In this document: positions 38,901-49,826 of the stretch, in pieces | Layout: each line of letters starts with the position of its first letter | Position numbering within the stretch: the first letter of the stretch is position 1 | Origin: Melastoma dodecandrum | Taxonomy: Eukaryota > Streptophyta > Magnoliopsida > Myrtales > Melastomataceae | Length of the DNA: 64,000 nucleotides | NCBI GenBank assembly: GCA_029817715.1 | Contig: JARUPY010000607.1 | Location: 620,001 to 684,000 of the forward strand | Direction of reading: 5' to 3' | Translations under genes and position numbers: made by a program | Notes under the pieces: generated by a model | Seen by the model: the letters and a program-made list of their open reading frames with translations, nothing else | Database searches by the model: none | What the model was told of the DNA's origin: nothing

Positions 38901-41900
38901 TTAGTCGCGAAATTTTTTTGCGAAATAGGGTAGGTAGTTTCAAAATTCGTCAAATAATATCCTAAAATCGGAATTAGAAAACCCGTCTTTTGTTTCTTAA
39001 GGAAATTGGAGTTAGAAAACCCGATTTCCTTAATTTTGTGACGAAGTCGGACGTTCGAACTCCAATTTCCCTATCCCTTAGAAAAAATTAACGAATTTTG
39101 TGTTTTCCCAATCGAAATCGGGTTTTCTAACTCCGATTTCAGGGCATTATTTGGCGAATTTTGAAACTACCTACCCTATTTGCAAAGTATTTTCATGACT
39201 AATGTTAAATTGGAACAAAGCTCAAAGCTTCAGAGGCAAGATGAGTGTACAATGTTAAACTATTCAGAATTTCTTATGATACACACAACACTTTCAAAAA
39301 ACAGTTTCTGCAAAGATCATCTAGGCAGAACCCATAGTGAAACAGTTCTATTGGGAGGCTTTCTAGGCTAAGTCCAAACAGAAGACGCTTTTGATCCATC
39401 GATTTCCGTTTAAATAGCCAAAATGAGCATTTACAGCAAGAAAAACAGTTTAACAGGGCATGAGTAGACAATCTTACTCTCCACCAATCAACAGATCCAA
39501 CCCGTCTCTCATTTAGGGATTCAGAAAATCGGGCTTTGGCGGACTCTATAATGGCATCAATACCTTTCCTGCCACATGAAGTGGCTATCTCTTCCAACAA
39601 AAGTGCCCCTGCCAAAAGAAAACAGAAATCCAAGCTCAATATCACTGCACAGCAATTTAATGAAGAGAGCAGCTTATTTAAGGGTAAAACGAGCATGTGG
39701 TTTTGTAACCATAAGGAGGAATATCTTTTGTCTCAAGGGAGCAAATATGATGCAGTCTAGTAGTATCGATTTTCATTCACCCATTAAACAATAACATGTC
39801 CAAAGCATTGTGAGTTACTCCCAGAATTTAAAGCTATTGGATATTCAACTGATTGGAACCAGATAAACACCTTCTATGCAAAACTTTGGTGGAAATACAG
39901 AGCAAAGGATGAACCAAAGAACAAATTTCTTACCAGAAACACGGCAACTGTAAGTAAGGTCATCCTCATTGGCAACAAAATCATTCACATCCATCAACCA
40001 GGAATGCATCTGAAGCACGTTAAATATGGAATGCATGGCTTAGGAAGAAGTTATCTTGCAGAATGAGCATATAATGAAAACAAGATAAACGTAAACACCT
40101 TAAAAGCAGAATTTAGACTACTTCATGAAAAAACAGACCATAGCCAGACTCTGTCTCCTGTAACCTAACCCTGAACGCCTATTTCTAATACCACCTTCTT
40201 TGATTACCAAGAAAAAAGCCAGACTCCTAACTTGTAGGAACCTTACATATAGCAATGAACTCTCCAATCCCGGTAAAGAATCAGAATCTGTGTAAAAGAT
40301 TCTCTGGCTCATCCATCACTTATGATGGAAGGGAATAGGAAGGATAAAAAGTACACTAACTTTAACCAGCAAATTTTCAATTTCTAGTCACTATATCAGA
40401 GCCACATATGTCTAAGAAATCAAAACCAAACTACACGTGATGGGAAATAAAAAGATGTGACTAAAATAAGCATTCATTTCTTGATTTTGACAAGGTTTAA
40501 ATCAATGAATGTCCTTTTTATATAACAATGACGATCAGAGAGAGAAGGATTGTATGATATATTCTCATATCCCAAGCAAGTGACTAGACACTTGACAATA
40601 GTTTAGCGAATTCTAGATACAATGGACTGGCAACACGTTAAAAGATACCTTTAAAGAACCTAAAGTTACCACAACCTACCTGCTGTGCCGTCACTTGTAG
40701 AAAACCTATAGTGTAATACACCAGCTCCTTCACATTCTTAACAATCACCTGCCAGATATGGTTTTCCGGAATATTTATCAGCACTTAGATGGAAATGATG
40801 ATAGTAAAGTTCGATTACCTTCTTAAACTTTGCACTGCCAACAAGAGTCAGGAGAAATTCGAACAACTGTAAAATCAAGCAGAATAGCCAGTCAATTCAA
40901 CATCAACAACTAGATATGACAGCAAAGCGAAATTGAGAAAGATTCCAAGAGTGCACCCACGAGATTGGAAGCATTCTCCCAATCGCTTTTAAAATTTTCT
41001 TCTCAGCGGTTTAAGATATTTTAGGAGATTTAGATATTTCGAGCTACCATTTAGCTCACAGCTTGCTTGATTTAAGATATTTATTTAAGAAATTCAAAGG
41101 GTAAAATGGATACTTTAGGAGAGTTTCCTTTTGATAAATTTAAAGCACGGTTTCATTCATGGAATTGGAATAAATGCGATAACTATGTGAATTATATTTT
41201 AACTAGCATGATTCTCTGCTACAATGCACCTGACATGATCAACTTTTAACTTTTAGCTTATTTATATGGATGAGGTATCTTACAGTAAGTTATCTAACTC
41301 ATTGGTAATAAAAATATCAAGCATACTATCAATATATCGATCTTATAAAGAATACAGACACCACAAACACAAGAAAGCACATAAACTACCAATCAAGAAT
41401 ATATTAGTCTCTCTTCTTTTCTAGTAGATAGAATCAGCAGCAGGTAATAAATAACGTGAAAACCTGAATGACAAATGATTCGAGGCTTTTCTCTGTACCA
41501 TCTGAGTCGTAATGGCCCTCATGGAAATCTTCAGTACCTTGTATGGACAACTGCACATACACTTGAAGAGACGAAACACATGTTTGCCACAAGGGTCCGA
41601 CAACAACTGCTTTAACCAGGAAAATGTGAGTTAGAAGACAGAAAACCAAATGAAATAGAATGGCCAAAGATAATAATCAATGAGCAACAAAAATGAGGAA
41701 GAAACTCACCCAGCAGCTCCTCATCAATAACGTTATGAAAATTTTGAACAAACTGATTAAGGCATTTGAGAACCTGAACAAGAAAATCATCAAGAGAGAA
41801 GCACCAGATTACATGAAAAACAGTAAAAATATAATAAAGGATAATGACAATTTGCAGCTCACAACTCACTTCCATTCTAAGACTCCAGTCGTCTGGATCT

Positions 41901-44900
41901 TCATCAGGCACTGGCTCCCCCAAAGCTATGGCAAACTGGTCCATCCATGATTTTAGCATTGGCTTTATCAATCCACTCGTCTCTGTCTAAAAAAGGGAGA
42001 CCTCAGTAACGACCAATTATGCATTATAAACATAGCTCATGAAAATATTTGGATGAGCCAAAAAAAAATTGTGGTTACCTCATAAACACCACTCATTGTG
42101 CCCAGTACAGAGACGCATGAATAAACAATTGATAAAGCTTTGGCACGCAAATGCTTCTTGTAGATCTAAGTTTTAAGCAGCGGAAAGAATGTCATAAAAC
42201 AAACAAAATCCACAGTACAGAGGATGTTATGCTATGGATGAATGCTGACGATTGAATGCCAAAAAGACTGTTATTAAAGCATGAAGTACTGCACCAAGAG
42301 AGCTTATATCCTCATTATAAACACATTTTGAAAAACACATTTACGGGTGAATGCAACTACCCTTTCTACCAAAAAAAAAATCAACAATAATAAAGTATAA
42401 AACCTGTGGAGACGACACGATTGTATGCAATGTAGGGAATAATACAGGGACAAGCCTTGGAACCACAGAATCATCAAGATCTCCACATAAAAGCGCTAAG
42501 CATCTTAAAGCTCCCTGTACTGCATTATAAGAATAAATTAATAACAACACAGAGACAAGCAGCAGCCAGAGTCAAGCATCCACATTTTCGGAAATAAGGT
42601 GGGATAAAAATAAAAGTCGTATAAACATGCAGAGTCTATCTATTCACAAGCTAATCTAGGAAAGACTTCATTAAGGAATAGGAGGTCCAAAAATTAATTT
42701 ATGCTGGGTAGAATTAGAAAAATCTCTATTCATGTTATTTAATTTGAATATGGGAGAATTTACACAGCCACAGGTGTTATTCTGCAAATAGACAGAACAC
42801 CATTGCCTACACGTTTCTTAGGACAACATTTGCTAACACATTTTTCTGCCGTCCAATTAGTGGTAGATAAAGAACATCATATATGTATATATATATGTGT
42901 ATGTATGTTGTCTGTATGTATGTACATACATATGCACAACCTTAGCCTTGCAAGTAATGCGAAGAAGAGGTTATTTCTACCCCCTCAAACATGAAAACTT
43001 TGCCATTGCATTGGCACTCACATCATATGTTTTTACCCTCAATAATTTCATTCCCCTTTCTTTCCATAACCCATTAATTTCCAGACATAATCTGGTGATG
43101 AAGCATTTGACACATTCGTGAAGCATTCGCATGAGTAGACAATTGACCACAGAACAAACTCCACATTCAATATGATAAAAACAAGCCAACAATAACAGAT
43201 CAGGAAAAGAACAACTGTTCTTTTCTTCATTAAACATACATATATATATAAGCAAACGTAAAAGAAAAGCAGATATTTAATATTCAAAAAGTTGCATGTT
43301 TTTGAGGATATACCCCGAGTCATGTTGGATTGATCGCCCATTAAATTCAAAAGTTCTGGAAGCAGATGGGGCCAATCTTGAGGCCAATCATAAACTGCAA
43401 TAGCTGCAATTGCCATGCTCATGGCAGTACAAACTTTCCGGTGATTGTCATCTAGAGATAATAAAAGAAATTCGCGAATAACCTCCTACAATGACAGATA
43501 CAACCAGTTCATGTCAAAGTCAAACTCAAAAAAGAGAATATCTAGAATAGAACAATCAATCATGACATCAATCAACATAGTGACTTCGGAAAGTGATTAT
43601 ACACCTGCAGTTAACAAATGTCAAAGAGAAAGAATAGAGCACAATAAGCTTGACAGATTACAAACCTCACATTGTCAAAGGAATGTCCAATATCTACAAG
43701 TTAATGTTTGTTAGTTCCAGACTCCAATCCACTCCGGGGTCAATTACAGGAAAGTAGATGGTCCCTAGAACAATATGGAACCAAACTGATAGTGTGCCTA
43801 AAGGACTGAATGGGAGTTGTTTGGAGCACTAATATTATTCATCCACCAGTTCCATTTGTCGAACCTTTGAAATCTCTCACTTTACACTTTACAGTGATCA
43901 TTCAATTCTTCCCACAGTCCATTAACATGTTCAAACCATATTTCAAAGAATTGTGACGGCTATAGAATCTAAGGTTTTTGTGACAAAATAATCAGACTCT
44001 CCTATCGCATATAATGCAGAATCTATAACAGAAAATTTATTTTATGCACGAAGTTATATAGCCCAACACGAAAGACAACAGCCATAAAGCAGTCAGAGTG
44101 TATAATCGAATATCTTTTTCCTTCATGAAGAAATCTAAAAGGCACAACGCAATTACAGAACGTGAAAGATAGAATTCATATTTCTTGGGCGGCGACAAGT
44201 GATTACGAATGCTAAGAAACCAACAATGTAGTAATTTATGATATCTAGAGAATATTTTTAGACAGGTATACATCCACATGACAAGCCTCCAGAAGCATAC
44301 ATAGTAACCTTTTAGCGAAATAAAACAAGCTTATATATGGTCTACGAAGTATGACTACAGCACAAGGAATTTACCTTTTCCTGTTCAGATATAGCAGGAT
44401 ACTCAAAGGAATCTTCACCCTCTTGCCAATGCTTCTTAATATACTGCTTCAATAGGACGCCAGCTAAGTTTGTAAAAGTTAATTTTCACAACACAGAGGA
44501 TCAAGTCAAAGCTATAGTTACCCCCAGACACATTATTGTGAGAAACATCAATACAGGGATGAGTTTTGAAGTAGATAGGAATAAGAAGCAAATTCACTGT
44601 ATATAGTCAAATCATCTTCAGAGGCAAAGGTCTACATTCTGTCAAAACTCCTTAACTTTCCTATGTAGTAGTGTGTATATTTAACTCATTTGTACAATGT
44701 GATTTGTTTGACCTACTTATTTTCCCCATTTTAGATCTAAAAACAGCATGACACCATTTGACAGCCATGACCAAGATGCATGCCCCGAGATTTAGAATGA
44801 GTAAAAGGTAAAATTTTCAGTTCACACTTTGAATTTCCTTATCATTCCGGCTGTTCAAAGCAAAACACAGATTCACCAAAACGGTAGACTATCAGTTTTT

Positions 44901-45782
44901 TGTCTTAAATATAACAGAATCAGTCAAATTTGGTGCAACGGAAGTATTTCCGGGTAACACATGAACAGAAAACCCTATGCAATTATTTGCAAAGGTAAGT
45001 TCACATACAAAGGAAGTGCTGGCAACAGGAACACGGGGACATAACTTAAAATAGTGAAGCAGGACAATCTGTCATCACAATAAGTAATAACGATTAGACA
45101 AGGGATTAGAAAGATGTGTATTCAGCCCAAATACGATGAAAGGATATTTGGCGCAATCCCACTGAAAGGTGCTTGTTGGCAGCGATTTTCGCTAATACAC
45201 ATCCGAAACCTTGGAAAGGAAAACGAAAAATATGAAGAAAGAATTACCATCAAGACCAAGATAACAAACTAGAAGGATATGATAATTTCAGTACGACACT
45301 CCGAACATCCAACGGCATATAATGGCAGAGACTCATAATGAGGTAAAAAGATAACATGAGACTTTTAACATAACTAACAATAGCAATCCATCGCCCCGAC
45401 AAAAAGACCACTCACACTCTCGCGAACACTATCAGTCCACAGAAGAAATATTCCAAAAGAAAAGGAAAGGGTTAAAAAAATAAAAAGAACGGGTAAAAAC
45501 CGAAACTTCACCAAGATCCGCGTCAAGAATCTGAAACCCAACCAAACCCACGACCCCATTTCCACAGGATCAGCCTTCATTTCATCGAATTCACCCGCAT
45601 TCGAAACGAGAACAATCCCGCCAAGAATATCTCGGAAGAAAAATTGTACCGGGCTGTGACGAAGCCTGGCTGAGAGAAGCCTCGGCGAAGGAGCGGACGT
45701 CGCGGTTGGGGTCTAGGGAGGCGGACAAGCAGTTGAGCACCCACTGCTGGTCTTGATCGATAGAAGCCGCCGGCGTCTCCAT
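32906..45782 (-). CDS. Importin-9-like karyopherin (importin beta superfamily)
   Basis: I can join 33 exons into 1026 residues, about the length of the plant importin-9 orthologue. Exons: 45782-45650, 45209-45148, 44467-44375, 43485-43314, 42519-42404, 42165-42079, 41986-41870, 41773-41710, 41609-41464, 40866-40819, 40748-40680, 40009-39934, 39608-39478, 38716-38657, 38524-38455, 38374-38310, 38236-38175, 38084-37961, 37889-37832, 37730-37618, 37167-37090, 36999-36937, 36539-36444, 36356-36247, 35865-35676, 35122-35008, 34616-34504, 34426-34349, 34054-33989, 33503-33378, 33260-33213, 33126-33046, 32956-32906. The product carries cargo (ribosomal proteins and histones in other organisms) through nuclear pores under Ran-GTP control. 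It has the N-terminal importin-beta type region (SFAEASLSQ, LAGVLLKQYIKKHW), HEAT-type helices throughout, and an acidic tail (DGDDEVDSDWEEVEEG). Intron 2 is AT-AC; intron 13 holds a MITE. Confidence 0.93.
38880..39224. mobile_element. Mutator-like MITE in importin intron 13
   Basis: A 345-bp foldback element. Its arms of about 105 bases (38880-38985 and 39120-39224, inverted) match at roughly 85% of positions, including the shared stretch TAGGGTAGGTAGTTTCAAAA. It is bordered by an exact 9-bp direct repeat AAGCTTCAG at 38871-38879 and 39225-39233. Long inverted arms plus a 9-bp target duplication point to a Mutator (MULE)-derived MITE. It has no coding capacity and lies about 160 bases from exon 14 and 250 from exon 13. 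Confidence 0.85.
42880..42945. repeat. TA/TG microsatellite in importin intron 4
   Basis: Alternating TA, TG and TATG units (ATATATGTATATATATATG and variants) form an impure dinucleotide/tetranucleotide run within intron 4. It is probably polymorphic. Confidence 0.7.
44468..45147 (-). other. U12-type AT-AC intron (importin-9-like intron 2)
   Basis: On the minus strand exon 2 ends ...TTGCGCCAA and the intron begins ATATCCTTTC, an exact match to the U12 donor consensus ATATCCTT. It ends ...AATTAACTTTTACAAAC directly before exon 3 (TTAGCTGGCGTC). A TTAAC branch-site-like sequence lies about 11 bases before the AC end, as U12 introns require. The phase-0 joint restores the conserved GLRQ-LAGVLLKQ. 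The alternative AG four bases further in would break the frame. Confidence 0.85.
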
Positions 45783-46830
45783 TTCCCCTGGGGGCCGGAG
45801 ATGTCGTGATGATCTCCAGCACACAATGAATGGTGCTGTCGGAAAGCAAAGGGCAGAGGTGAAGGAATGACAATAGGGTTTTAGAATAATAAGACCGATA
45901 TGTCACGTCCATGTTTTGAAAATTGTCCTAAGCCCAATAACAGGGCAATTCAGGCCCAATTGAAAAGCCCAAATGGGGCCCAGTCCAAGGTTTTGTTAGC
46001 AATGGTTCAGGAGGGCCAGTTTGGTTTATTAAATCCTCTCATCCGTTTCCATCCGAGTCGTGCTTTTCTCTTTCCTTTTTTAATAGGAAAACCAAACAGC
46101 CCAACATGATATGTCATGTTAGCGGTGCAAAAGTTACCAAACAAGAGTTTTTGCTTCTAAATAGCCTTAGTTTGTAAATTATTTCGTTAAATACGGTATA
46201 AAGTTTTGAAATTCTTTGACTAATACTACTAAATTAGTCTTTGTAAAGCCAAATTTTAAATTTAAAAAATAAAAATAGGTTTTTCAAACATCGATTTCCG
46301 ATCACTTTGATATCAATTTTCATTTTTTTAATTTGAAAATCGACCTTAAGGCAAATTTTGCGTTTTTAAGGAAATCCGCCTGCCTATTCCCCTGTAGATC
46401 AAAATCGGCAGATCGATTTCTTAGCATAGTGAAACGCAATTTATTGTACGGACTAGTATTATTATGGAACAAAGCTCTACCAAACAAGCCCTTGTTTGTT
46501 ACCAATATCTAATGACGACTTATTATCACGCAGTAGTCTTATTCGACTCGAATCGTTCGCTCTAGTGTGGTTTGTGGTATGGAGTACCAACTATGATACG
46601 AAGATTAGTAGTTTTCGGCTGTTATCACGGACAACCTCAAAATCTCCAAAATCCAAATCCTAGTCAAGCGGACCTGATCACGAAATCAAATCCACAAGAA
46701 TAATAACGATATCAGATCATCACATATGATTTACCAAAGTATCACCAAAAAACATGCATAAATACCCTCCGCCGCCGGCAGCATCAACATATTCATCCTC
46801 CCTCTCGCACATTCAATATCGAGACCAAAG
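45783..46830. other. Divergent intergenic region (importin / GDSL promoters)
   Basis: It holds the leader and promoter of the minus-strand importin gene, a MITE-like element (46145-46477, listed separately) and the promoter of the plus-strand GDSL gene. No coding frame is recognised. Confidence 0.55.
46145..46477. mobile_element. Second, diverged Mutator-like MITE
   Basis: It is bordered by a direct repeat TACCAAACAA (46135-46144 and 46478-46487). The termini are inverted: GAGTTTTTGCTTC on the left against GAGCTTTGTTCC read inward from the right. The right terminus GGAACAAAGCTC is identical to that of the MITE in importin intron 13, which ties the two to one family. The inner arms are more diverged and a full-length fold is not obvious by eye. 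Confidence 0.6.
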
Positions 46831-48081
46831 ATGGAGAGCGCTAGGCGTGTGCCCATCCTCGGCGTGATCTCGATACTCCTCTTGCTCTCCTTTCCGTCCT
46901 CCATGGCTCGCACTTTGTCCTCCTCATCAAACATAACAGCCGTCTTCGCCTTCGGAGACTCCACCCTTGACCCCGGCAACAACAACTACATCCCTACCGC
47001 ATTCCGTGGTGACCACAGCCCCTACGGACGCGACTTCCCAGGACACAGGCCCACCGGGAGGTTCTCCAACGGGAGGCTTGCGACCGACTTTATTGTCTCC
47101 TCCCTGAATATCAAGAACCTCCTCCCACCTTACCTGGATCCTAACCTGCATGACGACGACCTGATCACGGGAGTGTCGTTCGCATCCGCAGGCATGGGAC
47201 TCGATGACCTCACCAACCACGGATCCGGTGTTCTCAGCATGAACAGGCAATTGGATTACTTTGACGAGGCCTCAGCAAGGATTCAAAAGAAGGTCGGGTC
47301 TGAGGAGGCTCATAGGATCATTGCCAATGCAGTTTTCGTGATTAGTGCTGGAACCAACGATATGCTGTTCAGCATGTACGACTTGCAAACGAGAAGGCTG
47401 GAGTACTCCATTGAGACCTACCATGACCTGTTGATCAACAATCTCAACTCCGCCATTCAGGTTCGCATAAAAATTGGTTCCTTTTCACATTTTCTGAAAT
47501 CTGAACTGTTATGATCATCAATCTTGTTGCAGAGGCTGCACAATGCTGGAGCACGCAAATTCGCGGTGGTGGGTCATCCACCGATTGGGTGCTTGCCGGT
47601 ACAAGTGACAATGGGCAGTCTCTTCCCAAGCTTCCACATGCTCCAACGTTGGTGCGTGGACAGCCAGAACCATGACGCTATCCGCTACAACTCCAAGCTT
47701 GAATCCTACCTATTGGCGCTCCAGTCCAGGACCCCTAGCCTCAAGACTGCGTACATGGATGTCTACACTCCACTGACGAACATGATCGAATCACCATCAA
47801 GATATGGTATCAAATTCTTGCAATTGATTGCTTGCTGCTTCTAAATGTCATCTTATATTTTTGTCGAATCGAAATGATCTCCATTTTTTGCAGGCTTCAG
47901 TGTAGCACTTGAAGGATGCTGTGGAACAGGGCTGCTGGAGTTTGGCGCCATATGCAACGATATCTCGCCTGTGTGTCCTGACCCATCCCGGTTCGTTTTC
48001 TTCGACGCAGTGCACCCCACGGAAGCAGCCTACAGGAATATCGCCAAGAACCTTAGCGAGGACATTCAGCAGCTTATTTAG
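46831..48081 (+). CDS. GDSL-type esterase/lipase, secreted
   Basis: Exons 46831-47460, 47533-47806 and 47894-48081 join in frame to 363 residues, typical for plant GDSL lipases. A signal peptide covers about residues 1-27 (hydrophobic core VISILLLLSF). Block I is FAFGDSTLDPGNNNY with nucleophile Ser44. The block III signature is SAGTND. Block V is FFDAVHPTEAAY, giving Asp339 and His342 of the catalytic triad. Such enzymes hydrolyse ester bonds of lipids, cutin or acetylated wall sugars outside the cell; the substrate cannot be read from sequence. The usual plant gene has five exons, so this three-exon form has lost or never had two introns. All catalytic residues are present. Confidence 0.92.
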
Positions 48082-48550
48082 CCGCCATATTGATTTAAAT
48101 TTAGGAATGATAGATATACACAGGTCATCATAGGATAAAAAAATAGGATAGTTAGAGATTTTTCTATTTAAATCGTTTGTATTTTAGAAACATATTTTCA
48201 AAGAGTTACGGAGTTACCGGACAGACATCTTTGCTAATTCAGGAGCGAAATTTAAAGTCAAGGTGAATAAGAGAAATTACGAATTCAGTTTGAACAAACC
48301 TGTCCATTGACCCGGCTGCATATTAGAGGCGGGATGACAGTGGCTGGTTAGTGACTGAGAAAGGGAGTTTGTAAATGCGGCTGCCCTCACGTGAGGCAAA
48401 ACAGCAGGTATTCGCTGTTTGTCCTGAATCGTCAGTTAACCAGAGAAGAGGCTCTCTGGCTGCATCAACAAAGGGAATTCCCACATCAGGAATAGCCAAG
48501 TAAAACAACACCTTGCTTAGTCATCCAGGGCAACCAGGAGTTACTGCAAC
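48082..48550. other. GDSL 3' flank with a possible DUF295-like fragment
   Basis: Most of the stretch is AT-rich 3' flank. On the minus strand at about 48323-48500 a frame of about 60 codons reads REPLLWLTDDSG and CCFASREGSRIYKL. This faintly resembles the beta-propeller part of F-box DUF295 proteins. It has no start or partner exons that I can see, so it may be a decayed fragment or chance. Confidence 0.25.
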
Positions 48551-48823
48551 TCATGTTGGGAAACACAGACCAAAGATGTAGCACCATTGTACGTAACTCA
48601 TCTCTCCCCTGGAAATAGAATGAGCATAGTATACGTAACTGTTCTGTTCAGGTGTCTGCAGGACAATCTCCTGCTGGAGAGGATCCTCGAGGTTTTCACA
48701 GTGGTTCGGCTTCTGAGGGTTGCAGTAGTTGTACATGAAGCTCTTGTCGACCTCAGCTCTTGCGATTACAAAGAAGGCCTGGGACAACATAATTGCAACT
48801 ATAACAACCTTCAGGGCTTCCAT
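48551..48823 (-). CDS. Possible small secreted peptide, unknown function
   Basis: A frame of 90 codons with an ATG start. Residues 1-23 (MEALKVVIVAIMLSQAFFVI, then ARA) look like a good signal peptide. The mature part contains four cysteines (YNYC, NHC, QWC, GLC) and no known domain. Nothing in the flanks shows splice partners. It is either a short Cys-containing secreted peptide or a fortuitous frame. The signal-peptide pattern and four cysteines make chance less likely, but I recognise no family. Confidence 0.35.
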   Translation of the reverse strand: MEALKVVIVAIMLSQAFFVIARAEVDKSFMYNYCNPQKPNHCENLEDPLQQEIVLQTPEQNSYVYYAHSISRGEMSYVQWCYIFGLCFPT

Positions 48824-49826
48824 GCTTGCAAAGTAGCCCAGTTCTCTCTTGACAGCCTAAACTAAAAGGACCTTAAAATATATATGAATGCAGCCTTCTC
48901 TGCCCCTCGAACTTTTCATGATGTTCACTACAAATCTTTTCAGACGAACATTGTTTTTCACCCTAGATTAGGAGGAAGAATTGCGCTCAAAGAGCCCTCT
49001 CGGTTTAACCAACAACCATGTACCTTCCTAAAGCCATGAAACTTTTGTTCCCACTTACGCATGGGTTCTTCCTGGAAAAGAAGAAAACATATACAGCAAA
49101 AGTTGAAAACCAAAAACATAGTGATGGATTTCGGAATTACTTCAACAGCATTAAGAACAGGACAGCATTTACTCTTTACTTCCGCAATGGAGCTTTTGTT
49201 CCAAAAGCCTGGGAGAGTCAAATGAGCAGTTCCGTCAGTCCAGCAATATAAATAGTTTGCAGAAAATTATTCCAGTGATACACATGAATTGGATGCCTCG
49301 ATAGTTTGCACAACTTTTACAAGATAGGCCAGTGTTAGCAAAGAATAAATTCAAGATGTTGCTACTCGCAAGCAAGGAGAAAAAAAGGATCCCCGTACTG
49401 TCCAAGAGGAAATCAGCTTTTGCGTGTCATACAAAAATCAAAATCAATTCTATGTTAAAAAAGAGCAGGAAAAGCAATCCGGCATGACAATCCACCAAAT
49501 AAGATGATCATTCAGATCAAAATTTTTTAACAGAGACCTAAACAACTCGGCTCATATCCCAATGAGAGTGAGACAAAACCAAACATGGGAGCCATCTTTC
49601 CCAGGAAAAGTTACCAATTAGAAAGACAGGAGGAAGGAAGATCTAAGATGCCGATAGCATGAACAAAACTGCAGAATACAACCATTTCACCAATTGTCGA
49701 TTATTCCAAAATCAGTATCAGGAATTACAATGCCATTTCCCAAATAATTACTACCCAAAACCACCTATAAAACAATAAAGAAAACCCCTCCACGATCCCA
49801 CAAACACCAATTCCGGGAAATATAAC
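48824..49826. other. Spacer and 3' flank of the CAND-like gene
   Basis: AT-rich sequence. The right part should hold the 3' UTR of the next minus-strand gene. A frame of 87 codons at 48958-49221 (-) has no recognisable domain. Confidence 0.5.

Noticed and set aside
42803..43121. Frames rich in Tyr, Cys and Met in importin intron 4
   Set aside because: They are translation of a TA/TG microsatellite.
43303..43314. Second U12-type intron (donor GTATATCC after importin exon 4)
   Set aside because: It only partly resembles a U12 donor, and the frame works only with an ordinary GT-AG pair.
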